Program-made: the position numbers and the translations under genes
Assembly (NCBI GenBank): GCA_904066235.2
Contig: CAJFCV020000002.1
Span: 8,122,001 to 8,186,000, forward strand
Direction: 5' to 3'
DNA from: Bursaphelenchus xylophilus
Lineage: Eukaryota; Nematoda; Chromadorea; Rhabditida; Aphelenchoididae
DNA: 64,000 nt
The notes under the pieces: generated by a model
Seen by the model: the letters and a program-made list of their open reading frames with translations, nothing else
What the model was told of the DNA's origin: nothing
Database searches by the model: none
Shown: positions 46,508-60,500 of the stretch, piece after piece
Numbering within the stretch: position 1 is the stretch's first letter
Layout: each line of letters starts with the position of its first letter

Positions 46508-48901
46508 TAGATCCTTTATAGCCATTGATCTCATACTCTTTTGTAATTTTACAAATTCTATTTAATAATGTAATAACTTTTAAAAATTTTAATTTTTAAT
46601 TTTACACCTTCCATGATCTCATTTTGCCTATCTTACAGATCAGAATTTCCTAACAACAATGTATGTTTGCCCTTTCCCGTCATGATTCTCTAAAGCAATT
46701 AGTTTCCGAATGTTATCACCTCTTCTCATTTACAACAAACATTATCTGCACTTAATGGCCGGGCCTTGCCTGTCCGCACCACGTGGTTCTTCTCTTTTCC
46801 GATCCCCAAAGACCATCAATTCCGAGTGTTTACAAAAAATGAAACAAAAAAAGGGGATCGTTTATCAACTTCTTCCAACCGTTACAAAACAACAATTCAA
46901 GGGCCATTTGGGGGGAGAGATCCTGAGAACAAAAATGGGTGTAAAAAATGTGCAGATCCTTGATAGGCGTTGCAACGACTGCAACATTTCGGCAATGGCT
47001 TTTGCCTTTTCGATCTCAAAAATTCATTTTTATGTCACCTATTTTCACTTGATTGCTTTTAACGTCCTAAACTTCCGCCTTCTCTTCTTTTTATCTCTAA
47101 TTTTTGCTCTATTCCTATTTTCTCCAAACAAGCGAGGCCAAAGAGTCATGGCCACGTTTGACGAGAGATTTATGGCCCTCCTCAGGGGTTCTTTTCTTAA
47201 TTAGTGATTGATCAGCACGCGTGGGGATACGTATTCCCCTAGATTTGCTGACATAAATCGCTCGGGAATGATACAAGTTGTTTTGGAAAGGTTTTTTTGA
47301 AGGAATCAATGGTTCAGAAAGGTGAATTCGAAATTTCATTCGTTTTTTTGTAAATTTGATAACTGTTTTATCTAAAAATTCTAAAATAATTTAACTTTTG
47401 ACAAAACTACACGATTTTCAGTTTAAAAATAATTTTTTGATGATTTTCGTAAAATAATTTATTTCATAAATTAAATAAAACAACTTATTTAATTTATTTT
47501 TATGGCCAAAGATTACTTTAATCGATGGTTTCAGCTGGAAACCCCCACAGAAACTTCGAGAAAAGAGAAGACAATAGAAAACCAATGGAGTAAACAAAGA
47601 AACAGATAAGAATCCTCATAAATTCAGGTTCAAAATGTCATAAGCCGTCTAGATAACATCCCAAAAATCTCAAATCGTAAGCGAAAAAAGGAGAAATCAA
47701 AACGCATCAGAAAAGTTTCCAGATACAGCGGTTTCAATCATATCACGTATAACAGAAAGGAAATTGTAAACAAAATAAGATGAATCGACGGGAAGAGCAA
47801 AATTTGTAAATCTGAAGGGGTTGTAACATCAAGAAAAAAATAAAAATAAAATAAAAGCGGATTTTCTTTGAGTAGCGCACTCAGAATTGATTAAAAGTTT
47901 GCATTCGAGATCTGAACTAACCCCGCGGCAGATCCAAAAATTCTCAGAAAACGCACTATGCAAATATCCGGGACTTTACGCCGTGAGTATTACGCGAATT
48001 CTAGAAAATTTCAAAGCCAAGGAGCGAAAAAGGCATGGAAACAAACATTTTTTCTTCATGCTCTCACCAAAAACGTCGTTCTCGGAGTTCTTTTTGCACT
48101 ATTATACCAAAAACAAAGTGTTATGGACAAGTAATGAGGGGCCAAAGCAGTAATTCTACTGTGGATTCAATTAACTTTAGAGGGCAAAGCGTTCAAAGCA
48201 ACGAATAGAACCAAAAATTAAGATAATTAAAGAAAAAAACTCATTTCATTAAAAAAAGCGCCCAAAAATCCTCAAAATCTCTCAAAACCACCGCAAATTT
48301 TGGTTAAATACACTTTATTACGACATAATACGATAGGATACAAGGGTTAAGGTCACACGATAGAAGTATGCAGTTAATATTCTAGTAAAATTAATCTAAA
48401 ATGCTATTAAAATCAACGTTATAAACTATTCTACACGCGTTTTGGGGGTGAGTGTAGGGGGGAAAACGGGGGATGAAAGAGCTTCAGACAGGGGCATCGA
48501 CTTGTGAAACAACATATTATTGTGGATTGGGGTGAGTGTGATTAATCAGGATAATTAAAACAACAATCATTAAAGGCTTAATATACAATAATTACGGGTA
48601 TATTAACGTTAAAGGCTTCGATGACACACAGAGAAAAGAAAAAAAACGGACCTTATACTAGACAACAATCAAAATCGAGCAAAATATAAAAAAACTTAAT
48701 CAAATTTTGATCCCAAAACGAGTCCAAGGGCTCCAAAATTCTCTCCGTGTCATCAATTCCGAGTCCTCACTCAATGAACAAGACAATTCAACAGCTATTC
48801 AAAATCTCCGACAACTACATGATATTACTGGCGATGGGGCGACAGGCTATTTATGTACACGGTAATCAATCCTAGTCAATGTTGGGAGCCAGCCAACCTC
48901 C
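46508..48901. other. Intergenic and 3' flank of the CCCH gene
   Basis: About 2.4 kb. A 164-codon ORF at 46710-47204 and an 88-codon frame at 47887-48153 have no motif or splice partners. Part of 48300-48900 is probably the 3' UTR of the CCCH gene, but no single polyadenylation signal stands out. Confidence 0.4.
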
Positions 48902-50540
48902 TCACAGGTCGATCTCCAGGGCCCGGGCCACACTTCTGGCCAGTTGTTCTCCTTGTTCTTCGGTTCCACTCATCGGACTGTTGGTCATCATGAACGGATC
49001 GTCGTCATTGCTGGACAAGGAACCGGGTGTCGAACGCATCAGGCCAAACTGATGCGTAAAGGTTCCTGGGGCCGGGCCGAAGGTGGGCATCGAGTTATGG
49101 AAGGCCAAATGGTTGGATTGAAGATGTGGAGCGGCTGATTGGAGGTTGCATTGTAATCCCGGCTGCCCCATCATTGTTTGACTCAATCCTTGGCCAAATG
49201 GAGGACTTAGCGAGGCCAGAGATAGGTCATCATTCCATGGCCAGGAAGGGTTGTTGGCTGTTCCAGTGGACCCTAATGAATTGGACGATCCGAAGGCTGA
49301 GGACGGAGCCGAACTGGTCGAGAAGGAACGTCTCGAGCCAAAGTTCTGTTGCTGGATTGCCTGCGGGATTGGGTGGGCGGGGCGTTGCGGGAGGGCCATT
49401 TTCTGATCAAAGAACCCGGATGGACTCCAAAGATGGGTCATTTGTGGTGGTGGTGGTTGGGGAGCCATCGTCGGGGGCTTCATGTCTGGCAACGAGTTGG
49501 GGCCGTACTGCTGACGGATCATCTCCAGCTGCTGTTGCAGGGCCGAGGCTTCGTCTGAGGATGAATACTGAAAGAAATCAGTCAATATTTCCTGTAACTC
49601 ATCTTTTGTTTCACTCAGAGGTAAACTATAGCCAAAGTAAAAATAAAAAATCTCAATTCCTACCGAGTTGCTGGGGGTTTTGCATGGGGCGGGATGAATG
49701 AAGAGACACCTGCTTCCATATGGACATATTCCAGTCGTCGTGTACTTGTCGCACAGTTTCGTCTTGTACTTGAGATTGTTGCGGACCTGGGTCGTGAAAC
49801 TGCAACTACAGAAATTGAAATCCGCTCAGCAAAAATTCGATTATATTCCCCATGCCAAATACACCAAAAAACTAATCAAAATCCCAGTTATAAACCCCCA
49901 ATCGTTCCGTCGACTCACCGCACCGGTCGTAGTTCATGTTCGCCATGAGCAAATTTGCAATTCTCGCCGAAAGAGCACTTCATCGACTCCAACCAGGCCT
50001 GGCACATCACCGTTTTGTAGGTGTCCGGCTTGGCTGTTTTTCGCGGAAAGCCGAATGTGTGATTGCCAATGGCATTCTGGACTCGAGTACTGAAAGAATT
50101 GAAATGATCAAGTAAAAATATTATTTTAGGCATAAAAAAATTTCTGAAGAAAAAAACTGGGAATTTTGATAATTTTAAAAGGAAAAAATTTGCCTCATTC
50201 AATACTCAGTTTTATAAGGGCGTAATTCAGCTAATACAATCCGCTTCCAGCTCAATAACGTCAAACAAACATCAACAAATAGCGAAAAAGTGAAAATTCA
50301 GGCCTGAAATAGTATCCTAATATGAGATCTCAAGAAAACCGTTAATTTCATGCCGAAACCGATATTTAAAAAGCAAAACAGCTGTATTTTGAGGTCCCAT
50401 TCTTAAATAAATTCAAAAGAACCGCATCCTTTTACCTAAAATACGACAAAAACACTTAAAAACAAAACTTACTTATTAATGTCCGGATTAATGTACTGAG
50501 TAAGGTCGGAGAGAGGCCCACGTCGCATGATGCCGTCCAT
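48902..50540 (-). CDS. Tandem CCCH zinc-finger RNA-binding protein (TIS11/TTP-like)
   Basis: Cytoplasmic mRNA-binding protein of the tristetraprolin type; such proteins bind U-rich 3' UTR elements and control stability or translation. Four exons (50473-50540, 49919-50089, 49664-49799, 48902-49567) join in frame to 346 residues. Finger 1 is C52-X8-C61-X5-C67-X3-H71 with lead-in TYKTVMC. Finger 2 is C96-X8-C105-X5-C111-X3-H115 with lead-in KYKTKLC. The linker between H71 and C96 is 24 residues, longer than the 18 of TTP. The C-terminal two thirds are low-complexity (Pro, Gln, Ser, Asn, Met), including APQPPPPQM and a Ser-rich stretch, likely an effector or condensate region. In C. elegans this class includes MEX-5, POS-1, PIE-1 and OMA-1; I cannot say which is closest. 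Confidence 0.94.
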
Positions 50541-53090
50541 GTTCTGTCCTCGCTCTCTATAACACCAAAACGTCGTTAATTAATTAGTGGCTTAGATACA
50601 ATAGAGATTCTTGTCGGCGAGACGTTAACAAAATTACTGGCACGATGAAGGGAACGACCGTGCACACCCCGAGAGATGGTTTCAACTAAACCGGAGCGGT
50701 CGATTATTACATTTCAACAAAAAATCTTGCACTTGAGTTGCGAAAAATTGCGAGATTTTTTTTCGGAATTTTGGATTTTGCTCGAGGCGAAGTTTGGTCA
50801 GCAATTCGGCCAAAAAATCGCGGATTTTGCAGGGGAATGGGTAAAATACGCTGCAAATTTTATTAACCGTTTTGAAAGAGCAGAAACACTAGATTGGCAC
50901 ACGAATGATAAGCAATTTACACAATTTTTTGATCGTTTTCTGCGGAAAATTTTTAGGTATAAATCAATGTTAAACGAGATATTTGAAGACAAGATAGAAA
51001 TATTATGCTCTATATCTTATTCTAAAACGTATTTTAGAGCCAATGGAGACAATTTTGGCAAAAATCAGCTCATTTATGATAGATGATACCTAAATTATGT
51101 TGTGCCTGCGATAACTTGGAGAAAACATGAACACACGGGGTAAATTGCTATGAAACTGGTCAAATATGTGACAAGCTGTCAGTAGGACCAATACACGCTA
51201 CTATTGTGGGTACACATCGACCAGAAATAAGTGAAAAATTAATAAGACACCTTGTTTTAGACGGAAGTAATAAAAGACGTAAAAAAACGATAAATCCTGG
51301 CCAAACATGGATGGGAATTACCTAGAAATGAAGACACGATTGTGAGCTCTCCGTAAACATCAATTTTACTTCGAAAAATTCCAAAAAAAATCAGAAAAGA
51401 TTCGGCGAAATTTTTTTTTTCCATTTTTCATTTTTTCCCCAAGGCAAAAAAGTGTAACGAAATTTTTTTAATTTGGGTTATGATGAGCAACATAAAAAAG
51501 GTAAAACTTACCGTTATAACAACAAATTATTACGATTAGACCCGATTTTGAATAGGTTTGGGATAATATTAGGGGAAGAGTGCCGACCGGCGGCGAAGAG
51601 TTTGGGCTCCGTCGTTTCTTTGGGCGGCTCCGAGCGTACCTAAAACAAGGCTGGGCAATAATTTTTTTGGGAAAATTGGGAAAATTAACGGTAAAATCAC
51701 GGGAAGAACCATGGTATAAACAGGCAACTGGGCAATAGTATTGAAGATTAATTTTGCAAAAATCAAAGTCATCATTTTGCAAATTTTTGGGTTTGAAAAA
51801 ATCAACAAAAATACAGAAAAATATGGGATTTTAAAGCCTTAGCCTCATAAATCATTATAATTTCCTTGTAGATCCAATCATTATGACCGATTTGGAGGTT
51901 TCCTAAAAAAAATTTTGCGGATTTTTCAAGTCGGAAGCGGTTTTTTTAACGAATGAAAACAAGGATTGTGTTTACAGGAAAAACAAGGTTTAAACGGGAA
52001 GGGGGAAAACGAACAAAATGTCTGATGGATAAGAGATTATGTCATGGTGTTTACACTGCCCACAGTTCGGGGTATTCTCTTCCGACGTCTGATGGGCTTT
52101 TTTGATTGTAAATCTTCGCTGAATAAAGGATCAAACCCCGATTTTTGGAGGGCGGGGTACCGTTTTTCCGAAAATTGGATGGGAAATTTGATTACATTTT
52201 TATGAAACTGATCTTTTCTTATGCTGCAGGACCTCTGTACGAGGAAATCGCATGAAAAAAGACCTATCTATAACGGACAATTTCAGATGCCCCAAGGTTT
52301 TGTTTATGTCGAATTTTTAAAGGGGGATCTATGCAGTTTAGAGACCATGGAAAACGAGGATAGACGATCAGAGAAAAATTCTCATAAATTTCTCGGAAAT
52401 TTTTAAAAAAATGAGCACCGACTTAAAACCCTCTCTCTAGACGATCTGCCACTTGTTTACACTCGATTCAGACTTTTTCCTGCACGATTTCCACCGAATA
52501 CTCGGCTTAAGAATCCTCCAGACTCCTTCTCTCAAATCCAACATATGCAGATTAAAGCCGAACAAAAGCCTTGCACGTTGACGCATTTCGAACGTATTCG
52601 GAAACTGGCCGCTAATCCAAATAGCATGTGCCAAGAGACGGGCAACGTAACAACTATAACGGGCGACCGTTACGCAACGATTAGCAGCAATCTTCCAGTC
52701 TTTTATTCCGTGTTTTCGAAGGAGATTGACTCATCGTCGGATTAAACAAACCCCCAAACAATGTGGGATTTGGTAGAGGCATGTGATATTCCGAAAAGAT
52801 GGGAGAAATGTCAGTTTTAAATTAAATTGTTAATTAATGTAATAATAGATGGTAATCCGCGGAAGTGGCCCGATGAATCGGGTATTAACCGCGAGTTTGA
52901 GGCTAATACGGTAACCGAAGGTCGAAAACAATATGATTAATGTTCAGAAAGGCAAATTTAGACATTCAAAGACTACATAATTGAACGTAAAATTATTTTT
53001 TTGGTCAAAGCGAGGTCCAGAATTGGGCAAACATGACTTAAACAGGTATGCATATTTACTGGTCAAGATCTAGAAAATTTTAAAAACATC
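50541..53090. other. Upstream of the CCCH gene, no gene recognised
   Basis: About 2.5 kb. Frames at 50676-51086, 51468-51808 and 52437-52745 are open for 60-136 codons but lack family motifs. The 51.6-kb frame does have an acceptor-like GTTTTAG, so a short gene cannot be excluded. This may be promoter and distal regulatory DNA. Confidence 0.4.
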
Positions 53091-53330
53091 GCACGTCAAT
53101 CCAAAATAGAAGAAAAAACGTGCCGCCCTTTTTTGGCGATTCGTTCAAAACGAAATGTCACTATCCGATAACACGCATTTTCTTATCTTTCTTCTTCCTT
53201 TTCAAGAAAAAGCAATTATTTCGGCGGAGAAAAAGTGCCGATAATTTCGCGACATTTCGTCTCTCTTTTAAATCAATGAAAACGATACGAAGTTTCGAAA
53301 CGGTTCAGGAAATTCGCTGGATTGACGTGC
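53091..53330. mobile_element. MITE family H, copy 3 (intact)
   Basis: A 240-bp element with perfect terminal repeats GCACGTCAATCC / GGATTGACGTGC. Its body aligns with 31245-31488 and with the two halves of the split copy at 10468-12445. It is the best reference for the empty site of hairpin element A. Confidence 0.85.
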
Positions 53331-56300
53331 ATGGCTGTTTCTGAGGCCCAGCCGACGCTGATGAAGCAGGTCATAAGTGAGATTTCTGATGTCTCAGACT
53401 GGCTTAGAAATTCGTAATCGACTTATTGTTTAAACATAATACGATTAGTGTCTCAAAGATCTCTTTTGAACTTACAAATGTCACGGAGTTTGAGCAAAAA
53501 ATTATATAGAACACAAAGGCAAAAATAGCTGTATTTCCTAAACTTAGCTATAGAAATCCGTCCCAGCAGCTTCACCCGACCTCCAATCCCAACCTAAACC
53601 CCTTTCCTCCCACCCCCGTTCTGATCCACCGGAACCAATCTTCTTTCCGCTTTACCCCCATGAAACTTGTCGACAAGATGTCTGGGATTATTAATTCCAT
53701 TATAACTACTACAAATATTGTAGAACCGAACCATTTAATCCGATTTATCCGCCCCGAACGACTTCCCCCACATAATAATAATAAACGACCCTCAGGGGTT
53801 AATTGCAGTTCGTGGAATGGAAAGTGAAATCGAGGATAAAGAGTAATGTAAATCCCCTCCATTTCTATTTGACCTGAGGCGATCTTCAGAAAGGGCACGA
53901 ATCGTTTAATGTCTTTTTTTAAAAGTCACTTTCGGAAATGGAAATGGCGGATCTCTTTTGTAACAAACAAACCCACTTGAGGTTCGAAATTCGCAGAGAA
54001 ATGCGGAAAACAAATTCGATGGGATCTGCTAAAGGTCAGAAGAGTAATGAATTTGGATTACGGGAAATTTGGTAAAACGGTTTTGAAAGGTTTTCTTACA
54101 AAGTTAAATTGGCAATATTCAAGATACAGCCAAATATCTGTACAATCTCTTGTAAAAGTTCTAGAAAAATGTATTCATTATAGAAGGGTTTGCTGCAGGG
54201 TGGTTAATTTTAGACTGAAGTTGGCTTGTGGAACCGTTGAAAGTGTTGTTTCTTACTGTTAGAAGGGGTTTGCTTTTTGGGAGTTTGATGAAATAAATAG
54301 AATAGAAATGGCACATATTTGGGCAGAGCACGATGGAAATGAAGGAAGTGCTCGAAGCGCTACGTTCTGATTACATGCAAATTTTGTACGCATGTTACCT
54401 AGACCATTTCGATCAATGAAATCTTAGCTTGCGCTTTGTCATGCCAGCGGAGATATTCAAGGATCTTTGCCGATAAGAGAGTACTCGAAATGCGGAGAGC
54501 TGTCAGAAAAAAAAGCTTTATAGCCCTATCTTGTCAATGTTGTATGGAAAAAATGATTTTTTGTGGAAACATAGGTGCGGTCCCGGTTCCACTACATACA
54601 TTGCCCATTATGTAAATTGAAATTTGACTGGACATGATGACGCTAAAAAACGCAGAAGAAATGTCGAATTTTAGACAACCTTTGACCGAAAAATCTAGAT
54701 TGCTTCTGGAAGCGCAAGCTAAAAATATCGACATTTTGTCTTGCGCAACTTCGCTGCCAAATTTCGTTCAAGTTTATACGTCATACTTGGAGCCCTTCCC
54801 TCTTGAACTTTCTATGTCATCAAAAAATGGCCGCCAGATCTAATGAAACGCCACTGAAAAAAGACTACAAAGTCTGCATCACTCCCTCGAAACACCTTTG
54901 CGAAATACAGCATAATTTGACAATGAACGCCTTTGTAAAAACCCCCCTCCAAAGCCCTGAAACATGACGGCTAATTAAGTGCGACGAAACAAACGAATCC
55001 GCAGAAAATCCCGGCACTTTCGGCGACGGCAAATTACAAGCCCTTGGATGGATTCTACAAAAATCCTCTTCAGCAGAATCCGGAGGGGAGAAAGTCACAA
55101 AAGAAGAGAGAAAAAAAACAGTTTGATCGGCGACTTTTGTGACCTCAGGGTTTCCCTTTTCGTTTCGTGAAGAGGGGAAGGCAATCAAAGGATTCCAAGA
55201 ATTTTATTGGAGGAATAAATAATATATTCCAACGCGAAGGAAAACAGTTTCGGCGGGAAATTGGAGGTGGGTCAACAGTCGAAGAAAGTCTTGAGGATCG
55301 TCGGGGGGATTGATGAAAAGTCTGAACAGTTCTCAAGACCTGGAGGGCATGGGAAGAAAGGGCATCGATGGAGGGAAAAGATGAGTTCGGAGAGGGGGGA
55401 ATAGATATCTGTCATGATGTGACAATGACGGGCATCTTCGCGAATTCAGATTTTAAAATACGCCACGATCAGCCAACATTATATACAGAGAGGGAAAGCA
55501 GAAAGGGAAGTTCAACCTTTCAAAAAGCTTTGAAAATTTTTTGAAATCGTTGACAGGAGCTTTAAGGCAATCCTTAGAGGTCCTAGCTTTGTCGAGTCAT
55601 CAAAATGCTTCTAAAGATGAGAGACTGTGGAAAATGCGGAGAAATAGTCAGCGAAAAAAAGTTTTCCGACCATTCAATTTATGTGAATAAAAATTTGACC
55701 CTCTTCGAAGCTTCATAAAGCTGTACAAAAGTCTACAATACGCCCGTTCTAATAAAAATTACATACGACAAGACATTTACAAATCATGTACAATATAAAA
55801 AAGGTGTTCGGGAGAATGTGTCCTTTCTTGGAAACCATCGAAATACTTCCCAGGCCATTAGAAGCCAAGAATTCTTAAGGAGATTATGGCCGATTAGACG
55901 AAATTTCATCCAACTTTCCAAAAACTAATATCGCTTTGACACATAATGTACGAGGTTTTGAAAGCATTGGAAATGCATTGTAAAGGCCATTCTATTGCAC
56001 TTAATTTTGGAAATTGCTAATCACAATTCTGAGAACTTTAAATGCTGTGACTAATCCATGATCAAAAATCATGGTGTTGAGGATGCACCTTTAATCTGAA
56101 GGGCCTCTCTCTCCAAACGGCGATTCTCAAAGACTCGAAATCTTGGGAATCTCACAACACGGTTAAATCATTTCCCAACAAAAAGTTAATTCCATTGTAA
56201 AAAGAGACATTGCCTTTGAAAACTGGACCTGTAATCCCATCGAATCCCCCTTTTTTCCCAATCAAATTCCATCAAATACGGCCCAAAAACAAGTCCTTAA

Positions 56301-56506
56301 ATGGATCCGAAGCGACCGATTAGAAGCCGGTTAATCCTCGAAAATTAGATGCACAAGACTAACAATTTTGGGGATTACACAAACATATGTACCAACACAC
56401 AAGTAGATGAAATTACAAACAATCCTTGGGTCGGATTGAAAGGGGATTAGGGGAATTGTAAATGGGGAAGTTGAAGAATACATGAGGTAAATAAAGCTTA
56501 GAATCT
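53331..56506. other. Intergenic with a decayed MITE family F copy
   Basis: No gene recognised. At about 54347-54806 a diverged copy of MITE family F is visible: GAAGTGCTCGAAGCGCTACG at one end, GTCATACTTGGAGCCCTTCC at the other, and the internal GCGGAGAGC-GTCAGA motif. It is much older than the other copies. Another faint match to the same internal motif lies near 55600-55680. Confidence 0.5.
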
Positions 56507-57542
56507 GGGGCCTGTCCCACTAACAAAGCGTAGCGCGAATCACGAATTGGAAGCGCGAAAAATCATGCAAAAGCGAGAGAGGTGAGAGAAAAAGCGGGCT
56601 CTCTCGGAAATCCGCGCTACGGTTTTTTTGTGCAAAATACCGAAAATTTTTTACTTTTTTTGCCGTAACTCCTTTCAATGATGTCCGATTTACATGATTT
56701 TAAAAACCGTGAACAGAGGAGACCCACAGCTTCTAGAAAATGTAAATTTTGTTTGCTTTAACGCGGATTAAGGCTCCCCGCCAAGACGAATTACAATTCC
56801 CTCATAGAGAATCATGATTCGAAGTCATATTTTCAAAAAAACTTATCATTAGCTATTTATCGTAACTTCCACAGCTCATATGCGAATTTATCAACCCGAG
56901 CTGCCCCACCCAAGCCCAATTTTTGGTCTTCCCTTGCCATATGAAAACAACTTTTTTGTTATAAAACGAATTATGACAAGGGGTGACTAAAATTGGGTGT
57001 AAGAGGGGTAGTATGGCTTGAATAGTTTGTTTCAACGTCTCTGAGGAATGAGTGGAGAATTTATCTATAATTTTTTTCCAAAACAAACCTTTTTGTCACC
57101 GAGCAAATTATGACAAGAGGATACCAAACATTGGGCTTGGGAGGGGCAACCGGGTTGATAAATTCGCATATGAGCTGTGGAAGTTACGATAAATAGCTAA
57201 TGATAAGTTTTTTTGAAAAAATGACTTCGAATCATGATTCTCTATGAGGAAATTGTAATTCGTCTTGGCGGGAAGCCTTAATCCGCGTTAAAGCAAACAA
57301 AATTTACATTTTCTAGAAGCTGTGGGTCTCCTCTGTTCACGGTTTTTAAAATCATGTAAATCGGACATCATTGAAAGGAGTTACGGCAAAAAAAGTAAAA
57401 AATTTTCGGTATTTTGCACAAAAAAACCGTAGCGCGGATTTCCGAGAGAGCCCGCTTTTTCTCTCACCTCTCTCGCTTTTGCATGATTTTTCGCGCTTCC
57501 AATTCGTGATTCGCGCTACGCTTTGTTAGTGGGACAAGCCCC
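56507..57542. mobile_element. 1.04-kb hairpin element E
   Basis: Terminal repeats GGGGCCTGTCCCACTAACAA and, on the right, the inverse with one C/T difference, followed by GCGTAGCGCGAATCACG in both arms. Arms of roughly 400 bp match almost perfectly (for example 56850-56900 against 57145-57205), around a centre with smaller repeats. No ORF of note. I could not fix a target duplication, so the superfamily is open. Confidence 0.85.
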
Positions 57543-60500
57543 TGGAGATTGTCTGCAAATTTTTTTGGAGAATTTATTAAATCATATAGCACGCTAGCAA
57601 AGTAATTCTCATCAAATGTAATGCAAGATTTTCCAATGCCAACTATTGATCGGAAAAGAGGCCAAGTAATTTTAAAAACCGTTGTGGTAAATAATGATGA
57701 CAAGAAAAACATGTATTCATAATAGGTTTGGACATAACGTTGGTACAAAACCAGTTTTCAAGCTCTATCATAAACAGACATCGATATTTTTTGATTATAA
57801 GATGCTAAGATTTTAAGACTTTGCATAGTGAAATGATAAGCGATTTGTTCGGATTTGCAAAGAAGTTTTTTATTCTACCAAAAAATGCTCAACCGAAAAT
57901 TCTTCTCTAACCGTCTCTCTTCATTTTCACAGTCTCAAAGCAAAGGAAAAATAGAAAAAAATTTAGAAATATCCCCACAACGAGTGAGCTAAATACTTCA
58001 GGCCATGATACGTGGACAACATTGGGAACAACACAGAATATTTTATCAATATTTCTCTAATCAAAATGGCATTTATAAAACCGGTTTTCTATAGGGCAAA
58101 TGACTAGGGTGACCATCCCAAGTTAAGCAGTGTCCCTTGAACCCCCTTTCCTCCACACAGTCTCTCATCTTCTCCCGTAGAAATCTTCAAAACATCCTCG
58201 AGATCATCTCGAATAAAATTTTAATAACGAATCGAAACAATGACCCTCACCGAAAGCAGTAATCTCCCATATTACAAAAGGAGAATATAAGTTTTTTGAT
58301 GCGAAAGTAAAAGTAAAAAACAAAAACGAAAGTCGAAAGTGGCTCGAGGTGTGACCGTTCCAACCCCCACTCCAGTCCTCCCCTATTTTCGAAAACTTTT
58401 TTTTGTTTTGTTTCGCGCTCATTAAACGATCGCCAAGGTGCTTTTGGGGTGGAATCACTGAACCCGGGTTATCCATCAAAAAACATCGCTTTTTCTTCGA
58501 ATAATCTGCTCCTTCACTTTCCCTTTTATCCAAACAAAGGTGTCTTTGAGGAGGAAGGAACGGAAAAGTAACGGGTTTCTAAAACGATAAACGATCTGGA
58601 GTTCGTAAAAACAGAGAGATCACGGACGCCGAGGATGAGATGACGTCTCAACAGGAAGTCAGATGAGTCAAGGGGAGAGTCATCGTTTACCAATGCGTTA
58701 ACAACATTAGACGCTAAGGTTTTAAATTGCTACAGGAAAGAGTCAACAAGATGAAGGGGAAAAATTAGCGTTTTTGCCAGGTAAGGGAGTATGAAAAGAA
58801 AAAGGCCAGGATTCGCGAAGACATAGGAAATTTTTTACCTACCTGAAAAAATTGCTCTGTACCTTAGCTGAAACGCGCATGCAAATTTTAAAGAAAATCT
58901 GAGCCTCGCACTTTGAACACTTCCCTTGTGAATTACGCAATGTAAGCTCCAAAAAAATCTACTCGGCGTTGTTGCATACCAACCATTATAAAGCCAAATT
59001 TTAGCATGTCTACCATGCCAAATCATTTTCTCAGATACCACAGTAATTTTTAAAAATAACACATAGTATTCTCGCGAACGCACTCAGATCTTTTTGTATT
59101 CATAATAGAGCCAAAACAAATTGGAATACTCTTCCCCTTTCAAAAAAACAAAGACTTCTCCACTCGTAAAAACTACGGAACTAAATACCGTCGACAATTA
59201 TCTCGCGTTCGCCGAGATTACAAAACAAAATCTTGAATTTTAAAGCTCTTCGAACTCGCTTCGACCCAAACAAATCCTCAGTTGGAGATTGAACCGAGTA
59301 TTTGACCTTAGAGCCAAAAATATACGATCGATTCCAGGCTCTTCGGTAAAGAAGAGCACGTTCCGAAGACGTTACGACACAAGACGACCATTTAATTCCA
59401 TCGAGATCTGCACAAAACGAGTTATTCGGTTTTGGGAGATCTCGTTCGGAAGTTAAAAAGCAGCATCATCTTCAATCATCAAAGTGAAGATTCGCTTTCC
59501 ATCGAGAGCCGAAACAATGTGTTTTCGCTTCGAGGAAAATCCGAAGCGCAGCGAAGGGAAGATTAATTGAAGAAGCGGGGAGACAAAGCTCGACCAAATC
59601 TCGATAATCAATCGGAGGTTTCAGCGTTCTATTATGTAACAATAACTGCTAAAAATTTGACGAAAACAGAAAGATTTTTGAACCGTCAAAGAGGATTTTC
59701 AATAACCGTTTTTTATCCTTAATTTCCGATAAAAAATTGTTAAAAACTAGGAAACAGTTAAGTCTTATTGGAAACCCCACATAAAAACTTAATTACATTA
59801 AGATTACAGCATAAACCATGCGCAATAACAAGAAAAAAAGAACCGTCCGGAAGAGTACTTGAAGGGGAGACTAGATTGATCAAGATGTTTTCCTTTATAG
59901 GGAAGATATTGTATGCAATAAGAGGGCAGAGATCAACAACGTTTTGTAGACAGGGGCGAAAATGATTTTAGGCGGTCTCAGGTGGGTTAAAGGGCATTTC
60001 CAGGGCTGTAAAGGTAGGGAAAATTTTAGGTTTTTTAAGGAATGGTCGACTTCGGAGTTACTCTTGTTTTTGTAGAAGTAAACTGCCTGGGGAATATGAC
60101 AATTTGAAAAAATTTTATCTTATGCTTTGCAAAGGCAGCACAGATATTCAGCCATTTTTCCAGAGACTAGAGTTTACAGAAAATGGAAGGGCGAGTCAGA
60201 GAAAAAAAGCCTTTTTTGGCTACATCTTTATGAAAACGTACACAAAAAGATCAAATTTGTATCCCTTTTGACCTCTAAATCACTGTAGTTTCTGAAAAAA
60301 ACACAACCAAAAATTTTTAAACAATTTCCGAAAATTAAAATCTCAATTCGCACCGAGTTTCAATGAAATCTACTACAGTTTTAAAAACATTCCTATGCAA
60401 AATTGCGGACAAAATCATTGAAAATCCCCTACTGAATCCATACGCGTCATCATCCAGAAATATAACCGCGCAATCGGCATTCCCTCCCATTGAATATGCC

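Noticed and set aside
46710..47204. 164-codon ORF on the plus strand
   Set aside because: No motif, no splice partner, biased toward Phe/Leu/Lys as expected from AT-rich noncoding DNA.
50676..51086. 136-codon ORF on the plus strand
   Set aside because: It lacks any recognisable domain, and its Phe/Lys/Ile-rich composition is that of AT-rich DNA. Not excluded as a gene, but unsupported.
51468..51808. Possible small secreted or peptide gene on the minus strand
   Set aside because: A hydrophobic frame and an acceptor-like GTTTTAG exist, but two competing frames are open and no family signature decides between them.
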